Shown in pieces: positions 1 to 9,967 of a DNA stretch of 23,241 bases. The first letter of the stretch is position 1; each line of letters opens with the position of its first letter. The notes below the pieces were generated by a model. That model saw only the letters and a program-made list of their open reading frames with translations, made no database searches and was not told where the DNA came from. This stretch comes from Thoreauomyces humboldtii (lineage: Eukaryota; Chytridiomycota; Chytridiomycetes; Spizellomycetales; Powellomycetaceae), in the NCBI GenBank assembly GCA_027596035.1, contig JADGJA010000327.1:1-23241 (forward strand), in the 5' to 3' direction. The position numbers and the translations under genes were made by a program.

Positions 1-42
1 GGGTGGGGTTGGGCTGTCAGGATTGTCTCACAAAGTGCGCGC

Positions 43-333
43 ATGCAAAACGACTACCGGTAATATCGTGTGCCCCAACGACGAGGAGATTCAGCAGAAG
101 CCAACCAAGCCATAAGCACTACGTGGGGGAGTGGGGACTCCTGGTTTTCTGTGTATCTGTGACGCCGTGTGCGATTGAGGTTCGTCGGGACCAACACTTT
201 TCCAATCCCGGTGCCCGGAACTGCTGGATCGAGCTCCGGTGGAAAGGGCCCAATTACCGGCAGCCGAATTCTCGGTCTCCTTGCGACAATCATCATTCTT
301 GCCGTGGCAGCCTTTCCAGGACTTCTGCACTGA
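43..333 (+). CDS. possible small membrane protein (tentative two-exon model, may be 5' partial)
   Basis: I do not recognise this gene. The clearest part is an open frame at 180-333. It encodes a Ser/Gly/Pro-rich stretch followed by a strongly hydrophobic segment (SRILGLLATIIILAVAAFPG), ending at TGA 331-333, three residues after that segment. That would suit a C-terminal (tail) anchor. A tentative model starts at ATG 43 (MQNDYR), splices 59 to 180 over a 120-nt GT-AG intron, and gives 56 residues. The frame is also open from base 1 to ATG 43, so the gene could begin outside the window. Third-position base bias is weak, and other exon joins are possible. Seen: the hydrophobic segment and stop. 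Inferred: start and intron. Confidence 0.25.
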
Positions 334-999
334 TGGTGACCGAGCGTTATTTCTGTAGATGGCGCGCCACCTCCGACCTACCTCTGACCTACTCCCCCCC
401 CCAATCCAATGCAAGTTCTCAGGATATCGTTAATGCGCGAGTGGAACCGAAGAAGGTAAGCACGACTCGCCGCATGTCTAGATACGTCCGGAGGAGGACT
501 TGCTAGTGGCTTCCCTACAAGTCAATGCCGCCGAAGGGCAGATCAAAGCGATCGAAAAGCCTTTACGCTCCTCTTAACTGGAAGTGGTCCAGCAGCAAGC
601 TCGTCCAACCCCGGTCTTGTGAAGAAGCTCGTGCGATCCAGCTCGTCCATGTGGGCTTTACTCCGGGAAGGTCTTCCAAAGGCAATACCTGGGCAGATCT
701 TCCGGAAGTTTACAGCGAGAGCCTCGGTGCCATGGGAAGTGTTGCTGTGAACGATATCGCTCTCCACCTCATATGACTTCTGTGCGTTGCAGCTCATTCC
801 GACAGCCGCCGCCCACCTTACCGGTATCCTACGGCGCAAGATGCGGTAGGATGCGAGGCTTTGGCTCTCGCGTCCTGGCTCGGCGCGCACCGCCCAAGTG
901 ATCCTTGTGGATGTCGCTCTATCCGCTCACGAAATAAGAGGTCGCTGAAGCAGCTCTGGCCCCTCAGCCCCTGGGTCAAGGGGAGCAAAGGTACGGTAC
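334..999. other. unresolved region upstream of SDO1
   Basis: No gene could be supported here. Two competing fragments were seen. A plus-strand piece at about 421-450 (DIVNARVEPKK) ends at a good GTAAG donor, with acceptors nearby that would join it to the frame starting MPPKGRSKRSK at 525. A minus-strand frame at 543-890 runs 115 codons. Neither shows the strong third-position G/C preference of the confident genes, and neither resembles a family I know. An 8-bp palindrome, TACCGGTA, lies at 819-826. The stretch just before SDO1 is probably its promoter. Confidence 0.3.
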
Positions 1000-1044
1000 T
1001 GTATCCTGTGATGAGTCACATCGAGTCAAGTGGCGTGTATCTCG
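1000..1044 (+). repeat. 45-bp dispersed repeat, copy 1, in the SDO1 upstream region
   Basis: This 45-bp sequence recurs at 2893-2937 with 43 of 45 bases identical; both differences are C here versus T in the other copy. It holds TGAGTCA (1012-1018), the classical Gcn4/AP-1 core, and a second GAGTCA at 1023-1028. Here it ends 37 bp before the SDO1 start codon. A shared promoter or 5'-leader element, or a small transposon remnant, would both fit; no terminal inverted repeats were seen. Confidence 0.85.
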
Positions 1045-1081
1045 CTTTCGTTCGCTTCTTCTCAAGTCATTCACCCTCACA

Positions 1082-2145
1082 ATGTCGCTAATCTTCACAC
1101 CTTCCAATCAAGTAGGTGTACACTACAGAAGGGCCTTGTCTTCATCAGGGTTTCTAGTTGTTAAACCCAACTCTTTCCTCAACTCTTCTCAAGGTCAAGT
1201 TGACCAATGTGTCGATCGTCCGTCTAAAGAAGGGCGGTAAACGCTTCGAGATCGCCTGCTACAAGAACAAGGTCATGGAATGGAGGAGCAACGTGTGAGT
1301 GAGTATCGCAGTCCTGACAGTCCTCATCTACTGGAGCTCGGGAGCTGACTTCATCGCCCTGCAGGGAAACCGATCTCGACAATGTCCTGCAAGCGCGGAC
1401 CGTATTCGTGAACGTGTCAAAGGGGCAGCTCGCGAGCAAGGACGACCTCCAGGCTGCCTTCAAGACTCCAGACAGCGATAAGATTATTCTCGAGGTCCGC
1501 GTCCAGCATCTTTGCTTCATTGTCCCCTTGGTTGGAATCCGGACTCACACACCCGTCCCCTCAGATCCTCAAGAAGGGTGAGCTGCAAGTGGGCGAAAAG
1601 GAACGCCACCAGGCCCTCGACAACATGTCAAAGGACATCGCAACGACCGTCGCTGACAAGTGCATCAATCCCGATACGAAGCGTCCTTACACCGTCACCA
1701 TGATCGAAAAGGCCATGGCCGACCTCCACTACTCCATCCATCCCAACCGTAACGCCAAGCAGCAGGCTTTGGACGTGATCAAGCTGCTGCAGGAGAAGAA
1801 GACGATACCCATCGCGAGGGCCCAGATGAGGCTGAGGATCGGGACCCCGGGAAAGGACGGGAAGAGGACAAAGGAGAAGTTCGGGACCATGATCCAGAGC
1901 GTGGAGGACGAGGATTGGGGAGAAGAGTACGAGTTGGTGAGTTTCCTTGATTCTCTGGCGGGAAATGACTATTCTTTGACAATACCGGGTCTTGCGCTGA
2001 TGTTGATCTCCTCGCATAGATCTACTTGGTGGATCCCGGACACTTCCGCGCCCTTTCCGAAATCGTCCAGAACGAGACAAAGGGACAGGGACAGATCGAG
2101 GTCCTGTCTATCCGCGATACTGAAGATGAGGAGGCATTTGCATAG
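1082..2145 (+). CDS. SDO1: ribosome maturation protein Sdo1/SBDS
   Basis: Sdo1/SBDS acts with the GTPase Efl1 to release Tif6/eIF6 from late cytoplasmic 60S subunits, allowing 40S joining. The model has five exons (1082-1111, 1194-1294, 1365-1494, 1565-1936, 2020-2145) with four GT-AG introns of 69-83 nt, all phase-consistent, giving 252 residues, the usual family length. The N-terminal FYSH domain shows the hallmark start IFTPSNQ, then [22 protein letters not shown] and [12 protein letters not shown]. The central helical domain has [14 protein letters not shown] and the [10 protein letters not shown] segment, followed by [12 protein letters not shown]. The C-terminal ferredoxin-like domain carries [11 protein letters not shown] and ends acidic (DTEDEEAFA). 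The first ATG is chosen because MS-IFTP matches the family N-terminus. The 45-bp repeat lies 37 bp upstream. The gene converges with the unknown minus-strand gene at 2224. Confidence 0.96.
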
Positions 2146-2223
2146 ATCTCTCCGCCTTTCTGCACCACCATAATTCCTTTCCTTTTTGGGCGGACTCTGT
2201 CCCACGCTTCAATCCATCTTTTC

Positions 2224-2860
2224 TCAATCTAAACACGAAGTTGGTCGTGTGGCATCGATGGCGAACAGGACGTTTGGACACCTGTTGGCATTGATGACGG
2301 GAGGGGTGTCCTTTGACGCCGTACCCTTGTTCGTGACATCGGTAAGAGCATCGACGACGGCCTGGAAGTGTCTCTGGGTTACGAGCATGTTGTTGGCCGC
2401 GATGACAGCAGCGGTCTTGGAGATAGGGTGTCTGTCGATGACGGCCTTGTGGATGAGCTCGTCTTTCTCAGGCGGCCGGTGGAAACCAGGTCGCCAACCC
2501 TGCCGCTGTCCGAGCCGTCGCTTGTGGTGGCCCTCAGCAGTGAAGAGGTCGGGAAACCCTCCTGATAGCGCGTTCTAGTCCCCATTTTTGGCTTGATCAG
2601 ATCACAGCCGCTTCTTTCCAAATGTGACGCCAGCCGAATGGATAGTGGATGCATTACGACTACGACGAGATGGTGATGGGTGCGACTCCGCAGCCTCTGC
2701 GAGACCTTTGTCCGACACGACCTCGTATGCGGGCGCACTTTCTTCTCAGCATTGAGTTTGCAGTCCAACATACCTTGTATCGTCGCTTCCATCTCTCAGC
2801 TTCAGCTTTTACGGCAGCTTCTACGGCAGGTTTTGCGGCAGCTTGCGTTCGGATTGTGAC
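2224..2860 (-). CDS. unknown protein, 5' end unresolved
   Basis: Not recognised. The 3' exon (2224-2561) is the strongest part: its codons clearly prefer C or G at third positions, unlike the overlapping plus-strand frames. It includes GFPDLFTAEGHHKRR, a short basic Gly/Arg-rich stretch, KTAAVIAANNMLVTQRHF and NANRCPNVLFAIDA, and stops at 2224-2226. Upstream, two weaker exons fit in frame: 2658-2721, and 2774-2860 (an Ala/Lys/Glu helix ending AERWKRRYK). They are joined by introns of 96 and 52 nt. No in-frame ATG was found for the first exon, so the true start is further upstream or the first exons are misread. It converges with SDO1 (78 bp between stop codons) and is divergent from ATP12, so it may share the ATP12 promoter. 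No signal peptide or membrane segment is visible. Confidence 0.5.
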
Positions 2861-2892
2861 CTGGGGAAACCCTTTGCGCAGCCCCGTCTTCG

Positions 2893-2937
2893 TGTATCCT
2901 GTGATGAGTCATATCGAGTCAAGTGGCGTGTATTTCG
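2893..2937 (+). repeat. 45-bp dispersed repeat, copy 2, in the ATP12 upstream region
   Basis: This is the second copy of the element at 1000-1044 (43/45 identical), same orientation relative to the downstream gene. TGAGTCA is at 2905-2911. A TATATATAATATA stretch follows within 3 bp, and the ATP12 start codon lies 100 bp downstream. Read on the minus strand, its end resembles an intron 3' end (a possible branch site, then CACAG), so involvement in splicing of the minus-strand gene is an alternative. Confidence 0.85.
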
Positions 2938-2939
2938 AT

Positions 2940-2952
2940 TATATATAATATA
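2940..2952 (+). promoter_or_regulatory. TATA box of ATP12
   Basis: The run TATATATAATATA sits 85 bp upstream of the ATP12 ATG and directly after the 45-bp repeat. It is the most A/T-rich stretch in the local sequence. The assignment to ATP12 rather than to the divergent gene rests on position only. Confidence 0.5.
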
Positions 2953-3037
2953 GGGAATCTGACAGAACACAGCGTCGTCAAGGCTCTCCTTCACAAGAAC
3001 CGTTTCCGGGGATCTTTTGCGTTGCCAGCGAGCGGAA

Positions 3038-4297
3038 ATGTCAGCAACAACAAGGCAAGCAACAACGACGTTCTTCCACGCAGCACGTCGAAGCCTTCCT
3101 CTCGCTTCTTCAGTTGCGCGGCTCTGCTCGCTGCGTCCAGGCGCTCCTCTCGTCAGGGTAGGTGGGGTCCGTCACCCGGTCAGTACCGTTACAAATTACT
3201 CATACCCTTGCAAAACGTTAGACATATGCAACTGAGCAGAACAAACAGCAGCAGAAGGCGGATGATTTGAAGGAAAAGTATGCAGCAAAGACGGGGGGCA
3301 TGAACCGTTTCTGGAAGGCCGTCACGGTGCGAGAAAACAACGGTACGGCGACAGGCGCTTTGGTTCCCAACTTCGTCGTTCCCTTATCCCAGGCTGATAC
3401 CTTGGACGATTTTGCCAGGCACCCTGGAGATCACCTTGGATGGGAAATGCATGAAGACCCCGGACGGACATCCCATCGCCGTACCGGCCAACCGACGTAC
3501 CTTGGCTCTTCTGATGGCGGGCGAGTGGGAGGGACAGGAGAAGTTGCTCAAGTCGTATTCGTTGCCACTGGTATGCGCTTCCGGCTCTCGGATCGCGTGG
3601 CTTGTGCTGACGCGCGCTACTTTGGAATACTCCTTAGACATCTGTGATCGTCCGCGCATTGGATTCTTTCTCAGACACGACCATCCGGGAGGGAGTCATA
3701 GATAACCTGCTCAAGTACCTCGACACGGATGCCACGATGTAGGGCGATGGCTCATATAGGTGCAATCGGCACTTCGCTCCTTGCAGCATCTCACCTACCC
3801 TCCCCTCCCACTCCTTTCCCAGCTACTTCCAGGATTACCCAGAATCTTTCATCGAGATGCAGTCGACCCACTGGCGGCCGCTGCACAGGTGGATCCAGGA
3901 CACCTACGGCGTGACGATAGCTACCACGGACGGCATCAACCCCATCAAGCAGTCTCCTACCACCGTCCAGAACCTGCGCGCCGTCATCGCAGGGTTCGAC
4001 AACCTCACCCTTGCAGCGTTCGAAAAGGCCGTCATGAGCTCAAAGAGTTTCATCGTGGCCCTCGCCCTCGTCAACAACCGGATCGACGCCCCTGGCGCAG
4101 CTACCGCCGCGCGCCTGGAGGTCCTTCACCAGATCGACCGATGGGGAGAGGTCGAGGACAGTACGTCAGACGTCAGAAGGAGCAAACGTTCCGATCGTCC
4201 TTGGAGCTGACCTTGTTCGCTCTTTGTAGGCCACGATGTCGAGCGTGAAGAGATGACCAGGCAGCTTGGCGCCGTCGCTTGCTCCCTCTTGCCATGA
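3038..4297 (+). CDS. ATP12: mitochondrial F1-ATPase assembly factor Atp12
   Basis: Atp12 is a matrix chaperone that binds the alpha subunit of F1-ATPase before it joins the alpha3beta3 hexamer. Six exons (3038-3157, 3222-3342, 3419-3570, 3638-3738, 3823-4160, 4230-4297) encode 299 residues. The first about 40 residues are rich in Arg, Ser, Thr and Ala and lack acids, as expected for a mitochondrial targeting sequence. Family blocks follow in order: GGMNRFWKAVTV, TLEITLDGKCMKTPDGHPIAVP, AGEWEGQEK, NLLKYLDTDA then YPESF and the THWRPLHRW block, SSKSFIVALALVNNRID and LEVLHQIDRWGEVED. The acceptor at 3822 was preferred over a later one because it restores the YLDTD-x-I-x-F/Y pattern. The gene carries the 45-bp repeat and a TATA stretch upstream, and converges with REX3. 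Confidence 0.95.
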
Positions 4298-4705
4298 AAA
4301 TCATTCGCAAGACCACCTTCGACCTCGCCTCTTCTCACCCAGCAACCGTGCTCATGGCACTCTATCTCACTTAGCATCCCCATTGGACACCACTTCTCGC
4401 AGTAGATGCACATGGCGGCGCGTTCCCGTCTGCTTATATAGCAGTGACCGCTGGCATATCATATTTATACGATACTAAATATTCATCTTCGCTCCCATAC
4501 GCTTCGCTATTCACCCAAGAGTTAGCTATCGTAGGTGTCTATGGATGTTTCTCGTGGCAGACTATTTCCCGAGAACTTTTACTTGAACATCGTGGAAAGC
4601 TACGCTCCCAAAGGCTCGTACAGTATCCTTCAGCCGAGCCGTACAATACCTGAATAAACAACTATCAGGGTCTGCATTCGGATTCTTTGGCAGTGCGCTT
4701 CCCCG
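4298..4705. other. convergent intergenic gap between ATP12 and REX3
   Basis: No supported protein gene lies in these 408 bp. The gap is more A/T-rich than its surroundings. It holds a TATATA-like motif (TTATATAG, about 4433-4440) and, about 215 bp further on, AATAAA at 4653-4658 on the plus strand. The only long plus-strand frame here (4444-4653) begins with GTG and has no known similarity that I can see. It probably holds the two overlapping 3' ends. Confidence 0.5.
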
Positions 4706-7153
4706 TCAACAGAACTGACCCTTGGAGATCTTATGCTTGACGAGGTCCAGACACGCTTTCGCATCCTCGATCGAGTCGTGCCCGTTCTGTCCCTGCTGGA
4801 TGAATCGACCGAGCACCTTCTGCGTGAGCAGTCGCAATGGGTGACGCTCCGGAAGGCCGCGAGGATGAGGATATAGGGCGGCGGTGTCGATGATTTGTTC
4901 GTGGAAGATCTACGAGAACAGAAAGGGGACTTTGAATCAGACGTTGGCCGCCCAAGATTTTCACATGGTCTCTCATGTAATCCCACCCTCATGGCTCTCA
5001 GATCGTTCTCAAGTCCGTGTCCGACAATGATCGTCTCTTTCGACAACATGGTATCGAGAAGCTCGCGGACTCCGTCGAGATCGTAGCGGGCTTTGTCCAG
5101 GTTGTCGATCCCAGACCATCTCGTATTGTAGTCCAGGACAGGAAAGGTGGTCCGCACCAACTCGTCGATCAGCCTGGCGCCGTCGTAATCGATGACGCTA
5201 ACCCGGGTCAGCTCCATGCCGCCGGTGGTGTAGGACTAACAAAGCACAAGATCCTCAGGCTGATGATGAACGAGAGCCCCCGTACCGAGGATGCCGTAGC
5301 ACTTACCATCTCGCAGTCGATCCCTACGATCTTCTTTGACGTCGGACTGCTTTTGGGAAGTGTCTTGAAAGGTATCTGGAAACGAGAGCCGGGTTCAACA
5401 TTACAGATTGTCATCTCCGCGCAGCATCACAGAGATTGTCGACCAGGCTGTCCGTTATCATGCGCGCAATGGACGCTCATCCGTGCGATTGCGCGGCATG
5501 TCCGGGCAACGAACATTGGCTCGGAAACGCCGGATATCGTGTTTGGAACACACCAACGTGGTCTCACGTACCCTCTTCTCCAAGAGCTCCGTCTGTTCTT
5601 CTTTGAAAACGTGCGGCCCAAGACTGCAACCTTCGCTCTCGATGGTTGCGTGACAGCATGACCACAGCCGGAATTTGGAACCTTCCTGGTTGACCGTTCG
5701 CAAGTATCCCCAGTGATGCTTGCAGATCGTGTCGTCCCCTTCCTCCAGCGGCCACTTTGGCTCGAAATTCTTTGAGCATCTATCGCACTTCTGATTTTCT
5801 CCTTGGACTGGAAGCTCCGATGGAAGGGAAATTGCAGCTTCTGGATCTTCCGGATTTGGCCGAGTAGGATAGCCGAGGTTCCGAAGTTCATCTGGAGAAG
5901 CCACAAGTGGGAGCAACAACTCCATTGGAATTTCTGAAGACAATGGGAAATCAAGTTAGCTGCTGAGAGCACGCAGCATCTGGACGGGCAGGCAAATTGC
6001 TCCGGTGGTACAAGGTGCAGATGTCTTTGTCCAACAGCGGGTTGCTCCCGTTCCTCCTTTCTTGGAAATCGACGTGTCTGCGTCTCTGCGCCTGTGCTCC
6101 AGCCGCGATCGCCAGCCGCGCGGAACGAGATCGCTTTCCCACCACATGTACATGGCCCCTTCGGCAATTTTCGTTCACCGCGTTCTTCCCAGTCGTGTTT
6201 GATGACGGACACGTGTTCCGTAGAAAAGACATACCATGAGGAGACCGAGCTCCGGGCTTTGGCTTCCAAACACCGTCGATGCCGGTATCCTTCTCGTTCT
6301 CAGCGACCGGCCGTGCCCTCAGACGTTTCATGATGCCGCTGGCGACCTGGCTGTATGTGGCCTTTGTCGATTTGTGTAAGAGATCCTGTTCCTGCCTGTC
6401 GTGAGGTCTTGCATCAAGAGCTGCCTGTTCATGCACCTAAACGCGAATAGCAATACCTGACGGCGTGCTGATGAGGAGCGGTAGGTTTGTGGGCCATCGC
6501 TGGTGTGTAGATCCGAAGGAACTCTTCATAGAACATCTCGACGACATGCTGCCTCGTCTTCAGCGGTACCGGACAGGTCAGTATGGCCTTCAAAGTCGGT
6601 GGTCTGCCAGATTTCATATGGGCAAACGCGGAGGCTTGGAACTTGGTCGGGAGTCTCGTGCGAGGATCCGGTTGTTTGCTCAAAGCGGGAGCGGGAGCTG
6701 ACGCTATGGCTGCCGTGACGCGCTGTGATGTGATGGATGAGATCGGACACGCTCGCGAGGAATAGTTGAATTGACTGGACATACTGCGGAGAACGAGGGA
6801 CTGGCATCCGGCAATTTGACCTGCGTGACAGGTGGTCCAGGCAGGAGCTCCCGCCTTTTGGCAGGCGGGGCAGACAACGCGGGTCGTGCTGACCTCTTTG
6901 TCGGGGGATTCGGGGCGACGGGCACGGGTTCAGGTGCGGGCACGGGTGCAGGCAGCGCGGCTATGGATCTGGAGGTTCAATACAACGAGATCCCTGAGGC
7001 GCAGATACGGCGTTGAGCGGTTGGCTGACCTGGCGGCCGTGGTCGCTGGACGACCTGCTTCGGTATCTCGTGCGAGAAGAGACATACGGGACCTCGCTCG
7101 CAGTTTGGAAGGAATGGACACGGGAAACTCTTGAACTTTGAGCACGGAAACAT
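4706..7153 (-). CDS. REX3: Rex3/REXO1-like DEDDh RNA exonuclease
   Basis: Rex-family 3'-5' exonucleases trim structured RNAs; yeast Rex3 matures RNase MRP RNA and helps process U5 snRNA and RNase P RNA. Eight exons, in minus-strand order: 7153-7030, 6960-6785, 6722-6457, 6407-6235, 5933-5572, 5375-5307, 5235-4987 and 4909-4706. They give 540 residues, all phase-consistent. An N-terminal C-x5-C-x5-C-x3-H zinc finger (C12, C18, C24, H28) is followed by a Pro-rich linker. A helical region ends near KATYSQVASGIMKRLRARP. A Cys/His zinc module comes next (C296, C299, C317, H320, C339, C340, C349, then GPHVF). The ExoIII domain has all five DEDDh residues: D387 and E389 (DCEM), D468 (GLENDL), H517 and D522 (GHDS-x-EDA). 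Two introns, 5934-6234 (301 nt) and 5376-5571 (196 nt), are unusually long. REX3 versus REX1/REXO1 is judged from the N-terminal zinc finger. Confidence 0.9.
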
Positions 7154-7417
7154 GGTCGCCGCAACGAAAAGAACTTTAGGCGATGAGCTTTCCAAGAGCC
7201 GGCCGCCCGCGATCAAAGGTCTGTTGACTACAATGCCAACCGGTACTTGTACTTGGGCCGTGTAGAAATCGACGAGCAGAATGTGCGATCGACTTGAACG
7301 AACCTCTGAACCCTGAGGAACTGGATCATGACTCACCTTTCTTCCCCGCCATACAAAAAAGGTTGGCCAGTGCAACTTGTAGTGTACCATCACATCTCTC
7401 CCAAGCCACCCCTCACA
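7154..7417. promoter_or_regulatory. divergent promoter of REX3 and the pinin-like gene
   Basis: The two start codons are separated by 264 bp, so both genes must be driven from here. The sequence contains AACCGGTACTTGTACTTG near 7238, related to the TACCGGTA-type motif found elsewhere in the window. No clear TATA box was seen. Confidence 0.5.
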
Positions 7418-8425
7418 ATGGCAGACGCAAGTACCCCAGCAGCCTCCGATCCCATCAACCACGACCATGCAGGTCCTGAAACGTATGTTGGCTTGGCTGG
7501 AAAGCGACCGGACGAAGACAAGAAAGGCCCCCGACGTGACGCTGATCTCGCGTTGCACCATATCCCACCAGGGAGAGCAGCAAGCGATCTCTAGGGACAG
7601 GGAACGAGCACAACCCCGACTCTGCGCCAGCAGTATCCACGGCAGAAGTGGTATGGACCTGGGCAGAAGGCTGAAAAGTACTCCCCGAGAGAATTGCGTG
7701 TGCTGACTGGACCTCGCTCGGGGTGGGACCAGAAACGACCACGACTGAGCATGGACGAAAGCATGACCAAACGTTCCAAGCGGCTGTTCGGTGTGCTCAA
7801 CGGTACCCTGATGAAGGCGAAAAAGTCCAGCGATCGCAAGTCCGAAGCGGTCAGTCCGAGAACTGCTTTACAAGTCCCCGATCCCACCTTCTTCGAAAGC
7901 GGGAGAAAGCGGGACTCAACCTTCCCTCGTCCTCGTGTTCCTTTCCTTAGGAGAAGCGCAGGGAGGAACTCGAGGCGAAGCTGGCGGAGAAGCTGAGAAA
8001 GGACAAGGAAGAGCTCTCGGCAGAAGTTCAGGAGCTGTGGGAGCAGAAGCAGACAGCGCTCAGGATCAAGCGAGAAGAGGAAGACGGACGCAGGGAGGCT
8101 CGATCGGTAAATGGCTCCCTCAGACAGAGCCGACCTCCTTTGGCTTCTGCGAGACTGATCTTTTGCGTGCGACCTGCAGAGGGATTTCCAAAGAGACCAG
8201 AAACGGAACATCATCAACTTCCTCCAGACCAAAGCCCATCCAGCAATCCACTACCTACCAAAGAACCACAATGCGCGGACTCTCGAGCTGTTGACAGCGG
8301 GAAAGCGCGAGATGGCACTGAGAACTGAGGCCGATGCCAAGGCCATGAGCGACGTTGCAACGGGTGATGATGCAGCTGAAGCGGAGGTTGGGGCCAGCAT
8401 GGAAGTGGACCAGATGGAAACGTAG
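7418..8425 (+). CDS. pinin/SDK/MemA-domain protein, probable splicing factor
   Basis: Pinin-domain proteins associate with the spliceosome and the exon junction complex in the nucleus. Five exons (7418-7482, 7572-7632, 7679-7849, 7951-8106, 8180-8425) encode 232 residues. An unstructured Ala/Asp/Ser-rich start leads into SPRELRVLTG, matching the conserved L-x-x-LTGR region. The basic block KRSKRLFGVLNGTL (residues 73-86) opens the pinin/SDK/MemA domain. A charged coiled coil follows at residues 100-151 (EKRREELEAKLAEKL). The domain closes with INFLQTKAHPAIHYLPK, and the tail is acidic (EVDQMET-like). The last two introns are clear. The first two (89 and 46 nt) were chosen because they remove in-frame stops and keep phase; the 46-nt intron is the least certain. 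It is divergent from REX3 and convergent with LEU2 (123 bp apart). Confidence 0.87.
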
Positions 8426-8548
8426 GCGAGGGGAGTGCGATGGAGCACCCTCGCATGGCGTCTTACCATGATGTACAAATATATTCAAGACAAGCGATTA
8501 GGCTAGTGTTATGTACGTGCGTATGGGCCCGCGGAGATCATCCGACGT

Positions 8549-9831
8549 CTACTTGAGGATCGCAAGCGTCGTCCGCAGCGCTGCAACGATGGCATCTCCC
8601 ATCTGCTTGGTCGTCACGTCTCCACCCAGGTCCTTGGTACGCAGACCATCCACGTCGAGGACGTGGGCAACGGCCTGCTCTATGGCGCGCGCCTCCTCGT
8701 TTAGCCCCAAGGAGTACTGCAGTAGCATCGCGACCGACAGGATCGTGCCGATAGGGTTGGCGATGCCTACGGAGAGTCGCGTGGTTAAACGCACGCTTGG
8801 TCGCCGAGTGGTGGGGATGTTCAATGGATGCGCGAACGACCTTACCTTTTCCGGCGATGTCGGGCGCGCTCCCGTGGATGGGCTCGTACACGCCGACGCT
8901 CTTTCCGCCCCAACCGCTCAAGCTCGCGCTGGGGAGAAGACCCAGACTTCCCGGGATGACGCTCGCTTCGTCGGACAGGATGTCTCCAAACATGTTCTCT
9001 GTCAGCACGACGCCGTTCAGGCTGCGGGGGTTCTTGACGAGCAGCATGGCGGCCGAGTCGACGAGATTGTGAGAGAGCTTGATGGTAGGGAACTCTGAGG
9101 CCAGGGTCTCGGTCACTGTTCGTCGCCAGAGGCGCGACGTAGCGAGGACGTTCTCCTTGTCAATGGAGGTGATGGGGAGGGGTGGATCGTGGAGGAGGGC
9201 GAGGGCGGCTGCGATGCGGGTGATGCGCTGGACCTCCGACACCGAGTACTCCATCGTGTCCCAAGCGACGCCGTCCTGCTCCTCCTGCCTCCGTCCAAAG
9301 TAGATGCCGCCCGTCAGCTCCCGGACAAAGGTGATGTCGCAACCCTCCACGATGGATTCCTTCAACGGGGAGTGCTGCAGCATCGTCTTTCCGGGAAAGA
9401 TGCAGGGACGGATGTTGGCGAAGAGGTTGAGCTCCTTGCGGAGCTTCAGCAAGCCCTGCTCGGGACGGGCGGGGGTGGGGTTGGAGGCAGTCTTAGGCTT
9501 TGGCCATTGAGGCCCGCCCACGGCACCGAGGAGAATGGCGGAAGCGGACCGGCAGGCTTCGAGGGTCGCGTCGGGGAGTGGTGACTCTGCAGCGCATGAA
9601 CCGAATGAGTTCAGGTTGCTGGGGAGGCCAACATGTGCGAGGAGGAGGAGACTTACCTGTTGCATCGATGGCAGCCCCTCCGATCAGTGCCTCCTTGACT
9701 TCAAACTGCATGCCGAGGGCTGGACCCCGCACCAAGGCGATGACGTCGAGGACCTTGCGGGCCTCTGCGACGATCTCTGGACCGATGCCGTCGCCAGGAA
9801 GCAGGAGGATGGTTGCGTTGGAAGCGGTCAT
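8549..9831 (-). CDS. LEU2: 3-isopropylmalate dehydrogenase
   Basis: This enzyme oxidatively decarboxylates 3-isopropylmalate to 2-oxoisocaproate with NAD+, the third step of leucine synthesis. Three exons on the minus strand (9831-9657, 9586-8846, 8766-8549), with introns of 70 and 79 nt, encode 377 residues, a normal length. Visible motifs are [11 protein letters not shown] at the N-terminus, [23 protein letters not shown] and the substrate-binding [16 protein letters not shown], and the family signature [20 protein letters not shown]. Near the C-terminus comes [20 protein letters not shown] with the NAD-binding His. The cytosolic form is likely, since no targeting peptide is seen. A Leu3-like site lies 137 bp upstream of the start codon. 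Confidence 0.97.
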
Positions 9832-9967
9832 GGTTTGCGAAGGGGGATGCGTGGTGGTGGTGTAAGGGGATCTATTGTAGATGTATCCTGAACACTTTCA
9901 TCTGCTGCTGCTACGTATAGATGATCTGTACTGGTACTTGCTGATAATCTTATCGACCGACGAGTGA

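Noticed and set aside
451..476. A 26-nt intron (GTAAGC to TCTAG) near the left end
   Set aside because: After the REX3 case resolved to a normal intron, this is better seen as part of a longer intron or of non-coding sequence.
5427..6269. A 280-codon minus-strand frame across the REX3 region
   Set aside because: It lies in a different frame from the zinc-module and exonuclease exons and has no motifs; it is open by chance across the two long introns.
6408..6456. A 20-25 nt ultra-short intron in the REX3-like gene
   Set aside because: A 49-nt intron from the same GTATTG donor to a later AG gives phase-correct HAVRPHDRQEQDLL, matching the family better. Unusual tiny introns are not needed.
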